This document shows positions 33,508 to 44,460 of a stretch of DNA of 64,000 nt, piece by piece. This DNA comes from Porphyra umbilicalis (Eukaryota > Rhodophyta > Bangiophyceae > Bangiales > Bangiaceae). Each line of letters begins with the position of its first letter. Position 1 is the first letter of the stretch. The stretch spans positions 34,268 to 98,267 of the forward strand of contig KV919056.1 of the NCBI GenBank assembly GCA_002049455.2, in the 5' to 3' direction. Both the position numbers and the translations under genes were made by a program. The notes below the pieces were generated by a model. The model was given only the letters and a program-made list of their open reading frames with translations. It was not told the origin of the DNA and did no database searches.

Positions 33508-33509
33508 CT

Positions 33510-35590
33510 GTTCAACCCAGAATCGTGGTCGCATTAGAGACGCCCGTCGTCGCTGTGGGTCTCTCTGGTGGCCTCGAGAAGGCACACCTGCGTGATTGGC
33601 GATTGCTAGACCATAGGTCCAACGAATCATCTGCAATCAGTCCTGCACGGACTCGGTTTACTTCCTGTAGCCCCCCAGCACGTCGTCTAAAAACGTTCCG
33701 CGTGCTTGTTTACAGGCACGGCGACGCTCACTTGGGCCACTGGGCGCACCGGGGTGGATTGAAGACCCACCCTAACGCTTGAGATGCAGTTGAAATGATG
33801 TCCTAACCGGATCGGAGAACTCCAGCCGACACAGTTGTTGCGGATGGCCGGATGGTTGCACGCATTTGCCTGCCTTTGGTATCATTATGGACTGACCTAA
33901 GGTCAGGTTGGCGGTCAAGTCCTCACTCTCCCAGTCTTATAATCGACCGGTCGCGGCCGAGGACATTGCAGCAGAGAAATGACATATACGGACTAGAAAA
34001 TGACGACAAGATGCAAACAAGTATTTCTTGGAGCACGTCGAGAGCCGTCCCGATGTCATGTACAGCGCTCGAGATGCGGTGCGATGCAGAAAATGACATC
34101 CAGATGCAGGTGGGCACGGCTGCCGACGATGTCAAGGCGTGCGCACCTCCAACCTCCGCAACGCGCTCACAGCCGCCACAGCGGGCGTTGCGCGCGTGAT
34201 ATAGCGCACCTCTTTTAAGCACCCCGCACGCTCTGTGGCGGCGCCTGTGCAGTGTTTCCCGTGTCAAAGTATAAAGGCAGCCACGCCCCGCTCTGCGCAA
34301 AATACAGTGTGATCCAGGCCTCACCATGAGTATTTCGGTAAGGGTATCACCTGAGTACAATTCTCGGGTATATACTCGTACTCGCGGGATATTTCGGCGC
34401 GTCGCCCATACTCATACTCGGCGAGTGGGACGTCTCCAGATACTCGCGACATCGGCTCACGAAGAACATATATGAGTACTACCCATGTTCTTGAGTCTGG
34501 CGAAGCCGCGCTTCACAGCATCCTCCAGTGCGGCACAGTGAGCACATGAGTAGTCAGACAACTAAATACGTCCCGAAAACTCAGGGTAACTGCACGATTC
34601 GGATGGTGATTCCAGTAAAAAGGAATACGCGTGCCGCCCGGAGAAACATGGCCCAGTATTTCAAGGGTATATTCCCTTGATACCCGCTCCGTCAGGCTTG
34701 GCAGATACTCATATTCGGGCGTCTGAAGGTCCGTCGCACTGTCAGCCAATACCCAGTGGCTGCGTCCGAGCCGAATACCGTACTCATTGCCAGAACTGAT
34801 ATCCTTCGTGAGGCCTTGTGTCATCTCGGCATCCTCGGGGCCCGGCTCCGGCGCTCCGCACCTACGCTCGGGCTCCGAGGTTGCCTCGCTGACACTGCGT
34901 CTTCCACCGCAGTCCTCGCTGCGAGATGTATATAGATACACGTCTGGCACCAGTGTTTCCCAACTGCACCGGTTTTTCACAATATCGGGTTTCCTGGGAA
35001 ATCAACAGCGTACACGCAGGAAATCAGCTTTGACAGCTTCCGAAAGCATAGCTCTCTCGAGCTATGATTGCAGGTTGAAAAAAACCGACCCACAAGAAAA
35101 ATTGGAGTAGTGAGGCAAACACGGGGAGGCGCCATGTTGAGGGCTTCCTGTAGGTGCATCGAGTGGCTGAAAGGGCGCCATGCGCAAGCCCAAGGTGTGC
35201 CCTGCGAGAAATAAAGGGCGCGCTCTCGTGAAAAACTCACGTCTAACTACGGCCGTAGATGGCCCGTCTGGCGGGGTTCTCGCCCTCACCACACACTTCG
35301 CCGGTTGTTGTGCCCACCAGGTCCGCCCCTTTGAAACCCCGTGTCCCCGATGTGCACGGGCCCTTCCCCTCCTCTGATTAAGCGTCACTTCCACGCCTCT
35401 GTGGGACGACGCTGGCGGCACACCTGTCTCATTGGTACCCACAAACAACATCCTCACCTTCCTGCTGCCCCCCCCCCGCCCCCTTGTCTAGGGTTTAGGG
35501 GCGCGCCGCGATGCCCGGACGAGCCGGTTTCGGTCCGCCTGCCATGCCGGCGACTGCCACACGACCCACGACAAGACGAGGCAGGCTGCG
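33510..35590. other. No gene recognised
   Basis: Short frames only. Between 34340 and 34720 the words GAGTATT, GTATACTCGTACTCG and GATACTC recur in both orientations. A small perfect hairpin with TCAAGGG and CCCTTGA arms lies at 34658-34677. Nothing indicates a protein until the transposase relic at 35591. Confidence 0.4.
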
Positions 35591-36614
35591 ATGCAGACGG
35601 TCAAGGAGGGAGGGATGACAGTCAAATCATTTGCGGCTCTTTTCAACCTGTCCTAGGACCGCACCCGCTTTTACATCCTCACCGGAGGGGTAGCCAAGAG
35701 ACGTGGGCTCGCGCCCTTTTTCAATGCCGCTGCGGAGGCATTGCTGGCCAAATTCGTCATCACCACCGCGACCATCGGATGGGAGCTGTAGCAGAAGGCT
35801 GTGTGCCGCGCCTGTGATTATTATCTTGCCGACCTGTCGGCGGAGCGGCAGGCGACGACTCGGCAGCCGTTTGCGGGCACACTGCAGCCCGGCCGCAGCT
35901 GGGTGAGAGATTATCTCCCGCGCCACCCCGAGCTACCGAGATACCGCCTTGGCACATTGGAGGAAGGACGTGCGAGGAATGGCCACCCAGATGTGGTTGC
36001 CAACTGGTTCTCACTTGTCACCCTGCTGTACCGCAATTCTCGCGTGACTTCCTCCCGGCAGGTGTGGAACGAGCACGAGACCCACGTCCACGCGCGGATG
36101 TCCGCCATAGATGGGCGTGGGGGAATTTTGGGGGGGGTGGGTATGCGCAAACCCGATATTATGCTGCCTACCTTCGCTTTGGTCGGTCGCGTGCACGGCA
36201 GCCTTCTGCGTGTCTGCGGCGGGCGTCGTGGTACCGCATTTCGTTTTCGTCGAGGGTCAGGCCGCGGGTCACGCTTTTGTGACGGGGACCGCGGCGGACG
36301 GGTCAAGGACCGAGCGAGTATTGTTATCCTTTCTCAATGACGGGGCTGTAGTTTGGCGGCGGTCCCCCCCAGGCTTCGACAAGGCCGTGTTTGACGTTTG
36401 GGCATCTACCTTCGCACAGTACGCACGCTTCAACTTCCCTGATGAGAACAACACTTTATCTCTTGACGGCGCCAAGGTGCACCTATCAACGGCCGGGTTA
36501 CTCACGCTGTCGCGGGCACGTGTACACGTGGTGGCGGAACCATCCAAGGCGTCCCACTTTTTGCAGACGCTGGACAACCGCAGCGCCTTGAGAATCGTAC
36601 ACAAGCTAATATAG
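35591..36614 (+). pseudogene. Second CENP-B/DDE_1-type transposase relic
   Basis: Starts MQTVKEGGMTVKSFAALFN and has the layout of a CENP-B-domain transposase. An N-terminal helix-turn-helix region is broken by TAG at 35654-35656 (LFNLS, stop, DRTRFYIL) and by TAG at 35789-35791. A second DNA-binding block follows (SWVRDYLPRHPELPRYRLG, then HPDVVANWF). After a frame change in the G-runs near 36120-36140, part of a DDE_1 nuclease follows (SAAGVVVPHFVFVEG; SLDGAKVHLSTAGLL, covering the second Asp region; EPSKASHFLQTLDNR near the third). It ends at 36614. The first catalytic region is not clear. It differs from the element at 15.3-17.9 kb, so two pogo-like lineages are present. Inactive. Confidence 0.7.
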
Positions 36615-38280
36615 GTTTCGAGTGTTCTATTCTAGTTTTTGTACGCCACTTTTATTCATAATAAGCTAAATCAGCAGGGTCTTTTAACGAGAACGCACTG
36701 TCATTGATTGGGCGGTGTGCTTTGATTGGATGCCCTGGAGCTCTGCGTTCAGGCCAGTGTGAGGGGGGTTCAATCCTGAGAGTTCGGACCTGTCTGCTGG
36801 ATCCGAAGGCTGCACCGGGGGGCTTAGACCGTGTACCTTACAAATCTGCGAATCCTCTGCAATGGCGTGTTGCAGACTGCTTGCAGATCTGGGAAAGTGG
36901 CCGCGTGAGCGACGAGCAGCATGATTTCTTGAAGCACAGCTCTGCGGAGCATCTCATTGTCGTGCATTTATGCAAGAAACACGGAGGACCAGTGTTTTTC
37001 TTGTATGGAAAGCACCGTCGCGGTGCGAGGATCTTGCGCCAAAAAGGTCCAGCGTGATCCCCCCCCCGTTTGTTTCTGCCTACGACAAGCCTTTATTGTT
37101 TTTGACCTGCAGGAACTCTGCTGGAAAAATGTTCTAGGTCGGTGCTGAACCCCTGTTGCAGTGCACATCTTCTGCGCCGGATCTGTGGAAACCTACCACT
37201 GGGCTGCAGTGGCAGCGCCTGTCTTTGGCATCAAGTCTGCTGCACAATGACGATAACTGCTTCCTATGAGTCAAAATGAGATAACTTCGCGCCTCCTAGG
37301 AATTAGAACAGCGTGCAGCAGAAGAGCAGCACGAGCTGAGCATCGTCTCAGCATTTGGATGACCCAGACAAGCTGCGAATGAGCATAAAAACATGCGTGA
37401 CTATCTGCCAGATATCTGTCAAACCAGCAGGCTGCCAGCACACAATAGCCCGACAAGCAGCCATTTGGCAGACTGTGGAGATTTTGCAACAGCCTGCGAC
37501 ACGGAATCAGCAGATCTGTAAGGTACCAGGGATGAGCGTCTTCGGAGAAACCATCCATGAATAGCATGATTGCGGTATATCATCAATAATTCGCCTCGAA
37601 TATGATCAAAACCATTGTACGCCACGTGGCGCCACACCAAGAGGGTCCGCTGGTGCGCTCTGCAGGTCAGAGGCACTGCCGACGTGCTGACCACAGCCGA
37701 CGGCGACCTCTCCGTGCAAAAAAGGCCATCAAGGGCGAGGCTGTCATCTTGCCTGAGATGACAGCAAGGTGTGCCTCCACCAGGTGCACTCGGGGACAGA
37801 ACCGAGGAACCCATCCTGTGCCACTTGTGCCCCCTTGTCCTCTGCCTGAATGTGCGATGTTGCCTGCAGGCGGTTCATTTGCGGCCGACTACGGCGGCCG
37901 GATTGGTCGCACGCGTAGACTGATCATGCACTGTGCTCTGCAGCTGCTGTCCCTTGCCGCTGTCATCCTCGCGCCACCGTGGATCGGCGTGATCGCGACC
38001 GTGCCGTATGGGGAGGAGGCCCGGGGGGCAAGGGAGGTGCGCATCTGTCCACCCCCTACAGTAGTGGATCGGCCAACCTCGTGGGCGTGAGGGAGCCACG
38101 TGATTATGATATCATCCCACAGACCTGACGATTAGGATGATTCTTCCACATTTATCGTCGAAACCATGACATGATAATTATTCCTTCTCATCTTTGTAAG
38201 GTACACGGTTTCAGCCCCACTGCGCTGTAGGCGTGTACTTCACGCCCTTTCCGTGATTGGAAAGTCACGTTTTACGTGAT
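36615..38280. other. No firm gene; possible membrane-protein exon at 37871-38090
   Basis: Mostly mixed sequence with short frames. One stretch after a CCTGCAG acceptor-like site at 37870 reads GGSFAADYGGRIGRTRRL then a hydrophobic segment (CALQLLSLAAVILAPPW), which loosely recalls the loop and next helix of a major-facilitator transporter. It is too short and isolated to call. Confidence 0.3.
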
Positions 38281-38628
38281 TATGGTGCGTGTCCCAAAAA
38301 TTCGACATGCGCGTTTTCTGGAAGACTGACACATCACTGCACGGGGGCAGGCGGGGTGGGGTACGAGAAAATTCTCAACTGGCCTCCATGGAAAGAGCCT
38401 CTCCCGAGACGTTCTTGCCTGACAACTCCTTATTACCTGACTGTGGGCCCTGTTCTGTGGACCTCTCAGCTAACTCCGATCTTGGAGCCAGTCTTTTTCA
38501 GGATCTTGGGGTTACAGGTTTGCATCGCCAAAGCTCATGTGCTAACTGGAGCTTCGATGAGGGATGTCCCAAATCGTGTTTTCCTCACAGGGGGCTACAT
38601 GGCGGTCTTTTTCACGTTTTTATTGGTA

Positions 38629-39256
38629 TGGTGCGTGTCCCAAAAATGAGACATCGCGGTTTTTTCTTTTTTTCTCGGCCCACCGGCCTTATGCAACGGT
38701 CCGATAATGTAATGTGACCCACTCGGTCCCACTGTGGTTCCAGAATGGCCCCTGACAGTGTTAGTGGAGGCGGCACCTCCTGACGTGTCATGGGGTATAG
38801 TGTCATTCATTGCAGCTTCCACAGGTGCCGACCACGCGCCCCAATCAAATGCACGAATACTAGAGCAGGCATGTGCTGACAGTTCGTGCACGAAGAAAAG
38901 GGCACGACCTTACCAATAAAAACGTGAAAAAGACCCCCATGTAGCCCCCTGTGAAGAAAACACGATTTGGGACACCCCTCATCGAAGCTCCAGTTAGCAC
39001 ATGAGCTTAGGCGTTGCAAACCTGTAACCCCAAGAACCTGAAAAAGACTGGCTCCAAGATCGGGGCTATCTGAGAGGTCCACAGAACAGGGCCCACAGGC
39101 GGGTACTAAGGAGTTGTCAGCCAAGAACGCGTCGGGAGAGGCTCTTTCCATGGAGGCCAGTCGAGAATTTTCTCGTACCCCACCCCACCTGCCCCCGTGC
39201 AGTGATGTGTCAGTCCTTCAGAAAACGCGCATGTCTTATTTTTGGGACACGCACCA
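38629..39256 (+). mobile_element. 628-bp element copy 2, nested in copy 1
   Basis: A complete 628-bp copy with TGGTGCGTGTCCCAAAAAT at the left and its inverted partner at the right, flanked by a duplicated TA (38627-38628, 39257-39258). It inserted into a TA of copy 1 in the inverted orientation. It is nearly identical to copy 3: I counted roughly ten differences over the length. A minus-strand frame of 114 codons (39151-38807, starting MERASPDAFLADNS) is open here and in copy 3; whether it is ever translated is unknown. The TA site suggests mobilisation by a Tc1/mariner- or pogo-type transposase. Confidence 0.92.
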
Positions 39257-39296
39257 TAAGGTGGTGCCCTTTTCTTCGTGCACAAGTTGTCTGCAC

Positions 39297-40429
39297 TAGG
39301 GTTGCCCAACTGGTTTATCGTAATTGGTTAAAACTGGTTTACATTGGGTAAAAATCGGACATCGCTTGCAAACTAGTTTGGGATGCAAAATATTGGTTAA
39401 ACTGGTTTTTTAAAATACGGAACAGTTGTGGTCACGTGACCGGAATTGTCCCAGTTCTTTGGCGTTAAGTGCGTGACGAGTCCAAACTTGATGACGCGTG
39501 CACGACCAGATCCGACGACTCGTGTCTTTGTCTCTCACACCGGCCCCGTCGCCGGCGCTTCCCGTGCTGCGAGCCCACCATGGCTCCCGCACACAAGTCG
39601 GGCAACCACACCCCACACGCCCGCACAGGAAAAGGACCGCCACGCACGCATCACGCCGCCGTGCGGGAAGAGTGAAGGTGCATGTACTTAGCAGCCTCGC
39701 GTAGATCTGGGAAAGAAAAGAAACAAGGAGGACCAATGCGCATGCCAAGAACACATCATGCACACAGAAGCAAAAGAGAAGGGAGCGCCGCGCAGAGGAG
39801 ACAGATGCTCGTGTCAGACGCGCTGCACACAGACAGCATCACATGTACTGGCAGCTCGAGCGAGGTCCACATATCACCTACAAACGTATCACCCACAAAC
39901 ACACGCGAGCACAATTCCATGTATCATACCATGCGGCTGGACGTGATGATGAGGGATGATGCCACAACCCTATGCGGTGCAGTAGACGGATGCCTACAAC
40001 AAGTCAAAGACCAGCGTGGGTACAGCACATGGCACCAATGACCAACCGACGACAGAGCGTTGGGCGGGGGCGCGAGGAGGGAGGTAGACTTGCAACGGGC
40101 TCGTTAGGCGTGGCACCGAGAGCAACAGAGACAACGGAACAGGATAGGGTGGGGGGGGGACGAGTGTGGCGCTTGGGTCGGCGTGGCCTCGGAGAGTGGA
40201 TTGCCCATGCCCGGGATGGGCCAACACGGCTGAAATTGCCGTGCGGGCTGTCCGTGCACCTGTCACCTCTTGGGTGGCTGCGACCCACTCGCTGCGGAGC
40301 CACAGACACCCAGTCTCATTTGTGGCTGGTGCTCGCCCTTGTCCAACTAACTAGTTTAAAAACTGGTTATTGGCTACCGAACACATCGGATGAACTGGTT
40401 CGGCCGCGCGAACCAATTGGGCAACCCTA
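39297..40429. mobile_element. 1133-bp non-autonomous hAT-type element
   Basis: The ends are inverted copies starting TAGGGTTGCCCAA, followed by TGGTT. The 8-base sequence GTCTGCAC is duplicated on both sides (39289-39296 and 40430-40437). An 8-bp target duplication with a (C/T)AGGG terminus is typical of the hAT superfamily. The words AACTGGTT, AATTGGTT and AACTAGTT are repeated many times in the first 130 and last 100 bases, like the subterminal transposase-binding repeats of hAT elements. The interior shows no hAT transposase. It sits inside copy 1 of the 628-bp element. Confidence 0.9.
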
Positions 40430-40973
40430 GTCTGCACATGCCTGCTCTAGTATCTGTGCATTTGATTGGGCCGCGTGATCGTCACCTGTCGAAGTTGCAA
40501 TGAATGACACTTTACCCCATGACACGTCAGGATGTGCCGCCTCTGCTAACACTGTCAGGGGCTGTTCTGGAAGCACAGTGGGACCGAGTGGGTCACATTA
40601 CATCATCGGACCGTTGCAGAAGGCCAGTGGGCCGAGAAAAAAAGAAAAAACCACGATGTCTCATTTTTGGGACACGCACCATACATGTACGTTTTTTCAC
40701 GTGATCACTCATCACGCCCAAGCTGTTAAGGGCGTGAAATGGGGCGTAACGTCATCGAATAATTACGCGGCCGACGAACTTGAGGTTGTGCAATCTAATG
40801 CACTGGAGATGTGGACGGGGGCGCCCTGCAGCAGCCCAAGATGACCACCTCACAGGCCCTCGCACGCCGCTTCGAACGCCACGGGTTTGGCCCCCTCCCA
40901 TACGGGTGCTTTTTCTGCGTCAGTGGCTGCGGCTGCGATGGCAGCTTCTGCTTCTGCAGCTGCCGTAGTGGTA

Positions 40974-41601
40974 TGGTGCGTGTCCCAAAAATGAGACATC
41001 GCGGTTTTTTCTTTTTTTCTCGGCCCACTGGCCTTCTGCAACGGTCCGATAATGTAATGTGACCCACTCGGTCCCACTGTGGTTCCAGAACGGCCCCTGA
41101 CAGTGTTAGCGGAGGCGGCACCTCCTGACGTGTCATGGGGTATAGTGTCATTCATTGCAGCTTCGACAGGTGCCGACCACGCGCCCCAATCAAATGCACG
41201 GATACTAGAGCAGGCATGTGCTGACAGTTCGTGCACGAAAAAAAGGGCACGACCTTACCAATAAAAACGTGAAAAAGACCCCCATGTAGCCCCCTGTGAA
41301 GAAAACACGATTTGGGACACCCCTCATCGAAGCTCCAGTTAGCACATGAGCTTAGGCGTTGCAAACCTGTAACCCCAAGAACCTGAAAAAGACTGGCTCC
41401 AAGATCGGGGCTATCTGAGAGGTCCACAGAACAGGGCCCACAGGCGGGTACTAAGGAGTTGTCAGCCAAGAACGCGTCGGGAGAGGCTCTTTCCATGGAG
41501 GCCAGTCGAGAATTTTCTCGTACCCCACCCCACCTGCCCCCGTGCAGTGATGTGTCAGTCCTTCAGAAAACGCGCATGTCTCATTCTTGGGACACGCACC
41601 A
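40974..41601 (+). mobile_element. 628-bp element copy 3, intact
   Basis: Complete 628-bp copy flanked by TA (40972-40973 and 41602-41603), same orientation as copy 2 and almost identical to it. The same 114-codon minus-strand frame is open (41496-41152). The inverted ends match over about 25 bases apart from a few mismatches. It lies 292 bases to the right of the nest in otherwise unrecognised DNA, so it is an independent local insertion. Confidence 0.92.
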
Positions 41602-41603
41602 TA

Positions 41604-43415
41604 CAGCGGTGATCGTCCTGATTTAGTCCGAGTGCATCTATTTGCGATTTTCGATGTTGGCACCGATGTGGCATACAGTGCATCGAAGATCGATTCCGCT
41701 ACACTTGAGATCGACGATGCGATGCACATCGGGGAGATGCGGGCCGATTCGGACATCACATAAGTCCAGGCCACCGATACGATTGCGCTAAACGCAGGTA
41801 GTGGGATTTAATCATGACGAGCCAGTTGAGACACGTGCCCTTCGAGATTTTATTGATTGAATGCGGCACGCGATCCGGTTCCGGACGCTGTACGGCAAGT
41901 GGAGAAGGTGCATGGAACAGAACAGAAGGGATGAAGAGGGCAAACCAATACAGCCAGCAAGAGAGAGGAACACAACATAGAGCGCACAGTCGACTTGAAC
42001 TGACGTCAGTACAGAGCAAGCAGAGCGCGTGTGACGAGTCTAGAGCCCACTTGCCGCCACTGATCTCACCACCCCCAACGACGCCCACGTCTCCCACGCC
42101 ACCGATCCGCTGGCACTCCTCCCCCCCAACCTCCTCGGAGAACATACGGATGCGCCTGTGTGGCAGCGAGATAAACAGAACAGAGTACAGAAGATCGTCA
42201 GCCACCACTTCATAAGGAAGGAAAACCCAAGAGCAAGAGCAAACACAGTATGATACAGCGATTGTAATGGTGCGTGTTCCAAGCCCAAGCACATCGTGCG
42301 CCCAGGCAAATAGCGATTGAAAACGCCGTCATCAAAAAAGGAAATGCCCCGGCGGATCCATCACGTCCGAGGGACACTCAATCACCGGAACATGCAGAGC
42401 ACTCACCAGGCAGGCACAGTCACGTACCGAGCACACATGCACGACAAGGTGTACGATAACGACCATCTGGAAGGAGGCGGGGCGCAACGTCACGGACCCC
42501 ACACGGTGCACCGTGCCCACCGGTGGGGAGCGAGCCCACGGTCAAGTCAACCGCGGGCCACGCACGCCGAAGGGAGCCTCGTCGGGTGAGTGAGCCACGA
42601 GCGGCCCGCCGGAGGCAACGTGGCCTCCTGAAGACGCAGAATCAAGGCACCGTCGGTGTGGGGTTTTCTAACTCCTTGTTTTTGCAATAAACTTACACAA
42701 GAAGGCCTTCATTGAGCCCTCAAGCCCCCCCCACGTCCTCCAAGTTCAGGCGAGGCCTCCGATTTCCGCATCGCCGGTCGCCTGTCAAGTCGCATCGCAA
42801 CGATGGCCAGGATTAGACATACGATGCGCGTCCGAGACTGCATCGAAATCGGGTAAGGATCGGTTGATGTGCATCGGGCGAGAAAGATCGGCTGTAGATG
42901 CAGAAAACACAAAGGAGGACGATCGTCTGCAAAGTGGGGCATATCGTCTGCAAAGTGGGGCATATGCTGATTTGCTGTACTGGCGCCGGTACCCACCATT
43001 TTCAAATTGCCTCCGAACGCCTCCAGTACAGGCTGAAATGGCATGTACTAGGCCATATTCGACCCCCCTCCACACTGCAAAACTTCCGATATAGTATAGA
43101 AACGATATTCGCGTTTTAGACCGCGGCGCTCCTCTGCACTCTCGCAGTATAGACAAGAACTGCGTCCCAGACATGAAACGTAGACCTCTGTGACAGCCAG
43201 ATTGCGGTTATTTCTGAGCGACGAGCGTGTCCTACGTGACGTTGCCTGGATCAATTACGTTGCTGGGAAAGTGATGGTGTATATTGCGCTTCCGGGGGCT
43301 TCCAGGGGCTGCCCCCCACGACTCCGACGCTGCCGCCCCCCAACCGTCCCTACCTCCCCCCCCCCGCCTCCCCCCCAGCCCCCGACCAACCCACCCACCG
43401 GCTCCTATCACCGGT
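41604..43415. other. No gene recognised
   Basis: Short frames only. A lone TGGTGCGTGT at about 42269 resembles the end of the 628-bp element, but the rest does not follow. AATAAA occurs at about 42687. A 21-bp tandem duplication (TCGTCTGCAAAGTGGGGCAT unit) lies at about 42925-42966. TGCATCGA/CGATGCGA-type words recur near 41640-41740 and 42810-42900. Confidence 0.4.
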
Positions 43416-43419
43416 CCGC

Positions 43420-44200
43420 CCGCCCGCCACTTGGTCGCCTCCTGCTTGCCGCCAGCCCCCCATTTGCCTGCCACTTGCGCGTCACTTGGACGCCACTTGC
43501 CCTCCTCTTGCCCCGCACTCGCTTGCTTCCCACTCGCCCGCCACCAACCAGCCGCCCGCCCCCGACGTAACCGCCACCAGAACACCGACTTTTCACCACC
43601 GACACCCTGTCTCGCCGCCGCCAGCCCGCCACCTCTTGCCCGCCGCCGACCCCGCGCCCGCCTGCCGTCGGCCCCCCGCAAGTTCCCTTCCGCTGATCCA
43701 CCACCTGCCTGCCGCCAGCCCGCCACCTCTTGCCCGCCGCCGACCCCTCGCCTGGCTGCCGCCAGCCCGCCGCCCCTTGCGCGCCACCGATCCGCCGCCT
43801 TGCCGCCGCCAGCCCGTCCCCTCTTGCACGCCGCGGACGCCCCGCCTTGCCGCCGCCAGCCTGCCGCCTCGTGCGCACCGCGATCCACCGCCTTGGCGCC
43901 GCCAGCCTGCTCCCACTTGCCGTCCGCGGACGCCCCGCCTTGCCGCCGCCAGCCCGGCGCCACTTGCGCACTACCGATCCACCGCCTTGCCGCCGCGAAC
44001 CCGCCGCCACTTCCCCGCCAACGACCCAATGCCTGCCTGCGACCAGCGCACAGCCTACCCCCACCACCCCACCGCCCGCCGCCCACTTTCCTATCGCCAG
44101 CCCACCGCCAACCAACCGCCTGCCCGCCACCAGGCCACCGCCTTGCAACCGCCTGGCCACCCCCTGCGCGCCGTCCGCGCGCTGCCACCAGCCCACCTCC
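43420..44200. repeat. 47-bp GC-rich minisatellite with alternating units
   Basis: The phrase CTTGCCGCCGCCAGCC(C/T)G starts at about 43799, 43846, 43892, 43939 and 43986, a 46-47 bp period. Neighbouring units alternate between a GCGGACGCCCCGC type and a CGATCCACCGC type, so the higher-order unit is about 94 bp. Flanking sequence from 43420 and up to 44200 is a more degenerate version. A 47-bp period is not a multiple of three, so the long open frames on both strands (Pro/Arg-rich plus, Gly/Arg-rich minus) are by-products of composition. Confidence 0.75.
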
Positions 44201-44290
44201 TGACAGATACCCGCCCACCACTACGTAGCACGCCCACGAACAGTCAGCCCATCGCCAAGCCACCCACCATCAGCAAAGAAATTGAGGTAT

Positions 44291-44460
44291 GACCCCCAGA
44301 GCTTCTGCGTCTACGTGCTGAACGCTGGTGGCTTCTGGCTGGCCAGGGGCGCCCCACACAGATTGATGTGTGACCCCATGAGCTTTGGCATCTACGTGCT
44401 GAACGCTGGTGGCTTCTGGCAGTCAAGGGACGCCCGACACAGATTGATGTGTGACAAACC
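44291..44460. repeat. 81-bp tandem repeat, two units
   Basis: Two units starting at 44291 and 44372, and the beginning of a third at 44453, share TACGTGCTGAACGCTGGTGG, CTTCTGGC and ACACAGATTGATGTGTGAC. 81 is a multiple of three. The minus strand keeps a frame across it with a 27-residue repeat (GHTSICVGRP, ARSHQRSARR), and the plus strand also stays open. No family recognised. Confidence 0.65.

Larger units (their letters stand above)
38283..40681 (-). mobile_element. 628-bp element copy 1, split by two nested insertions
   Basis: A non-autonomous DNA transposon flanked by TA (38281-38282 and 40682-40683) with TGGTGCGTGTCCCAAAAAT-type inverted ends. Its own sequence is in three pieces: 38283-38628, 39259-39296 and 40438-40681. 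Leaving out the two insertions and their target-site duplications, these add to exactly 628 bases, the length of the other two copies. It lies in the opposite orientation to copies 2 and 3. Being interrupted by both others, it is the oldest insertion of the nest. It carries more substitutions than copies 2 and 3 show between each other. Confidence 0.9.

Noticed and set aside
35485-35505. TAGGGTTTAGGGG resembling telomere repeat
   Set aside because: Only two imperfect units inside the left flank of a transposase relic; not an array.
42267-42290. TGGTGCGTGT word like the end of the 628-bp element
   Set aside because: Only ten or so bases match and the expected sequence does not follow; no partner end was found.
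43232-44263. 343-codon Gly/Arg/Trp-rich minus-strand frame
   Set aside because: Lies over a minisatellite with a 47-bp period, which rotates the frame at each unit; not a protein repeat.
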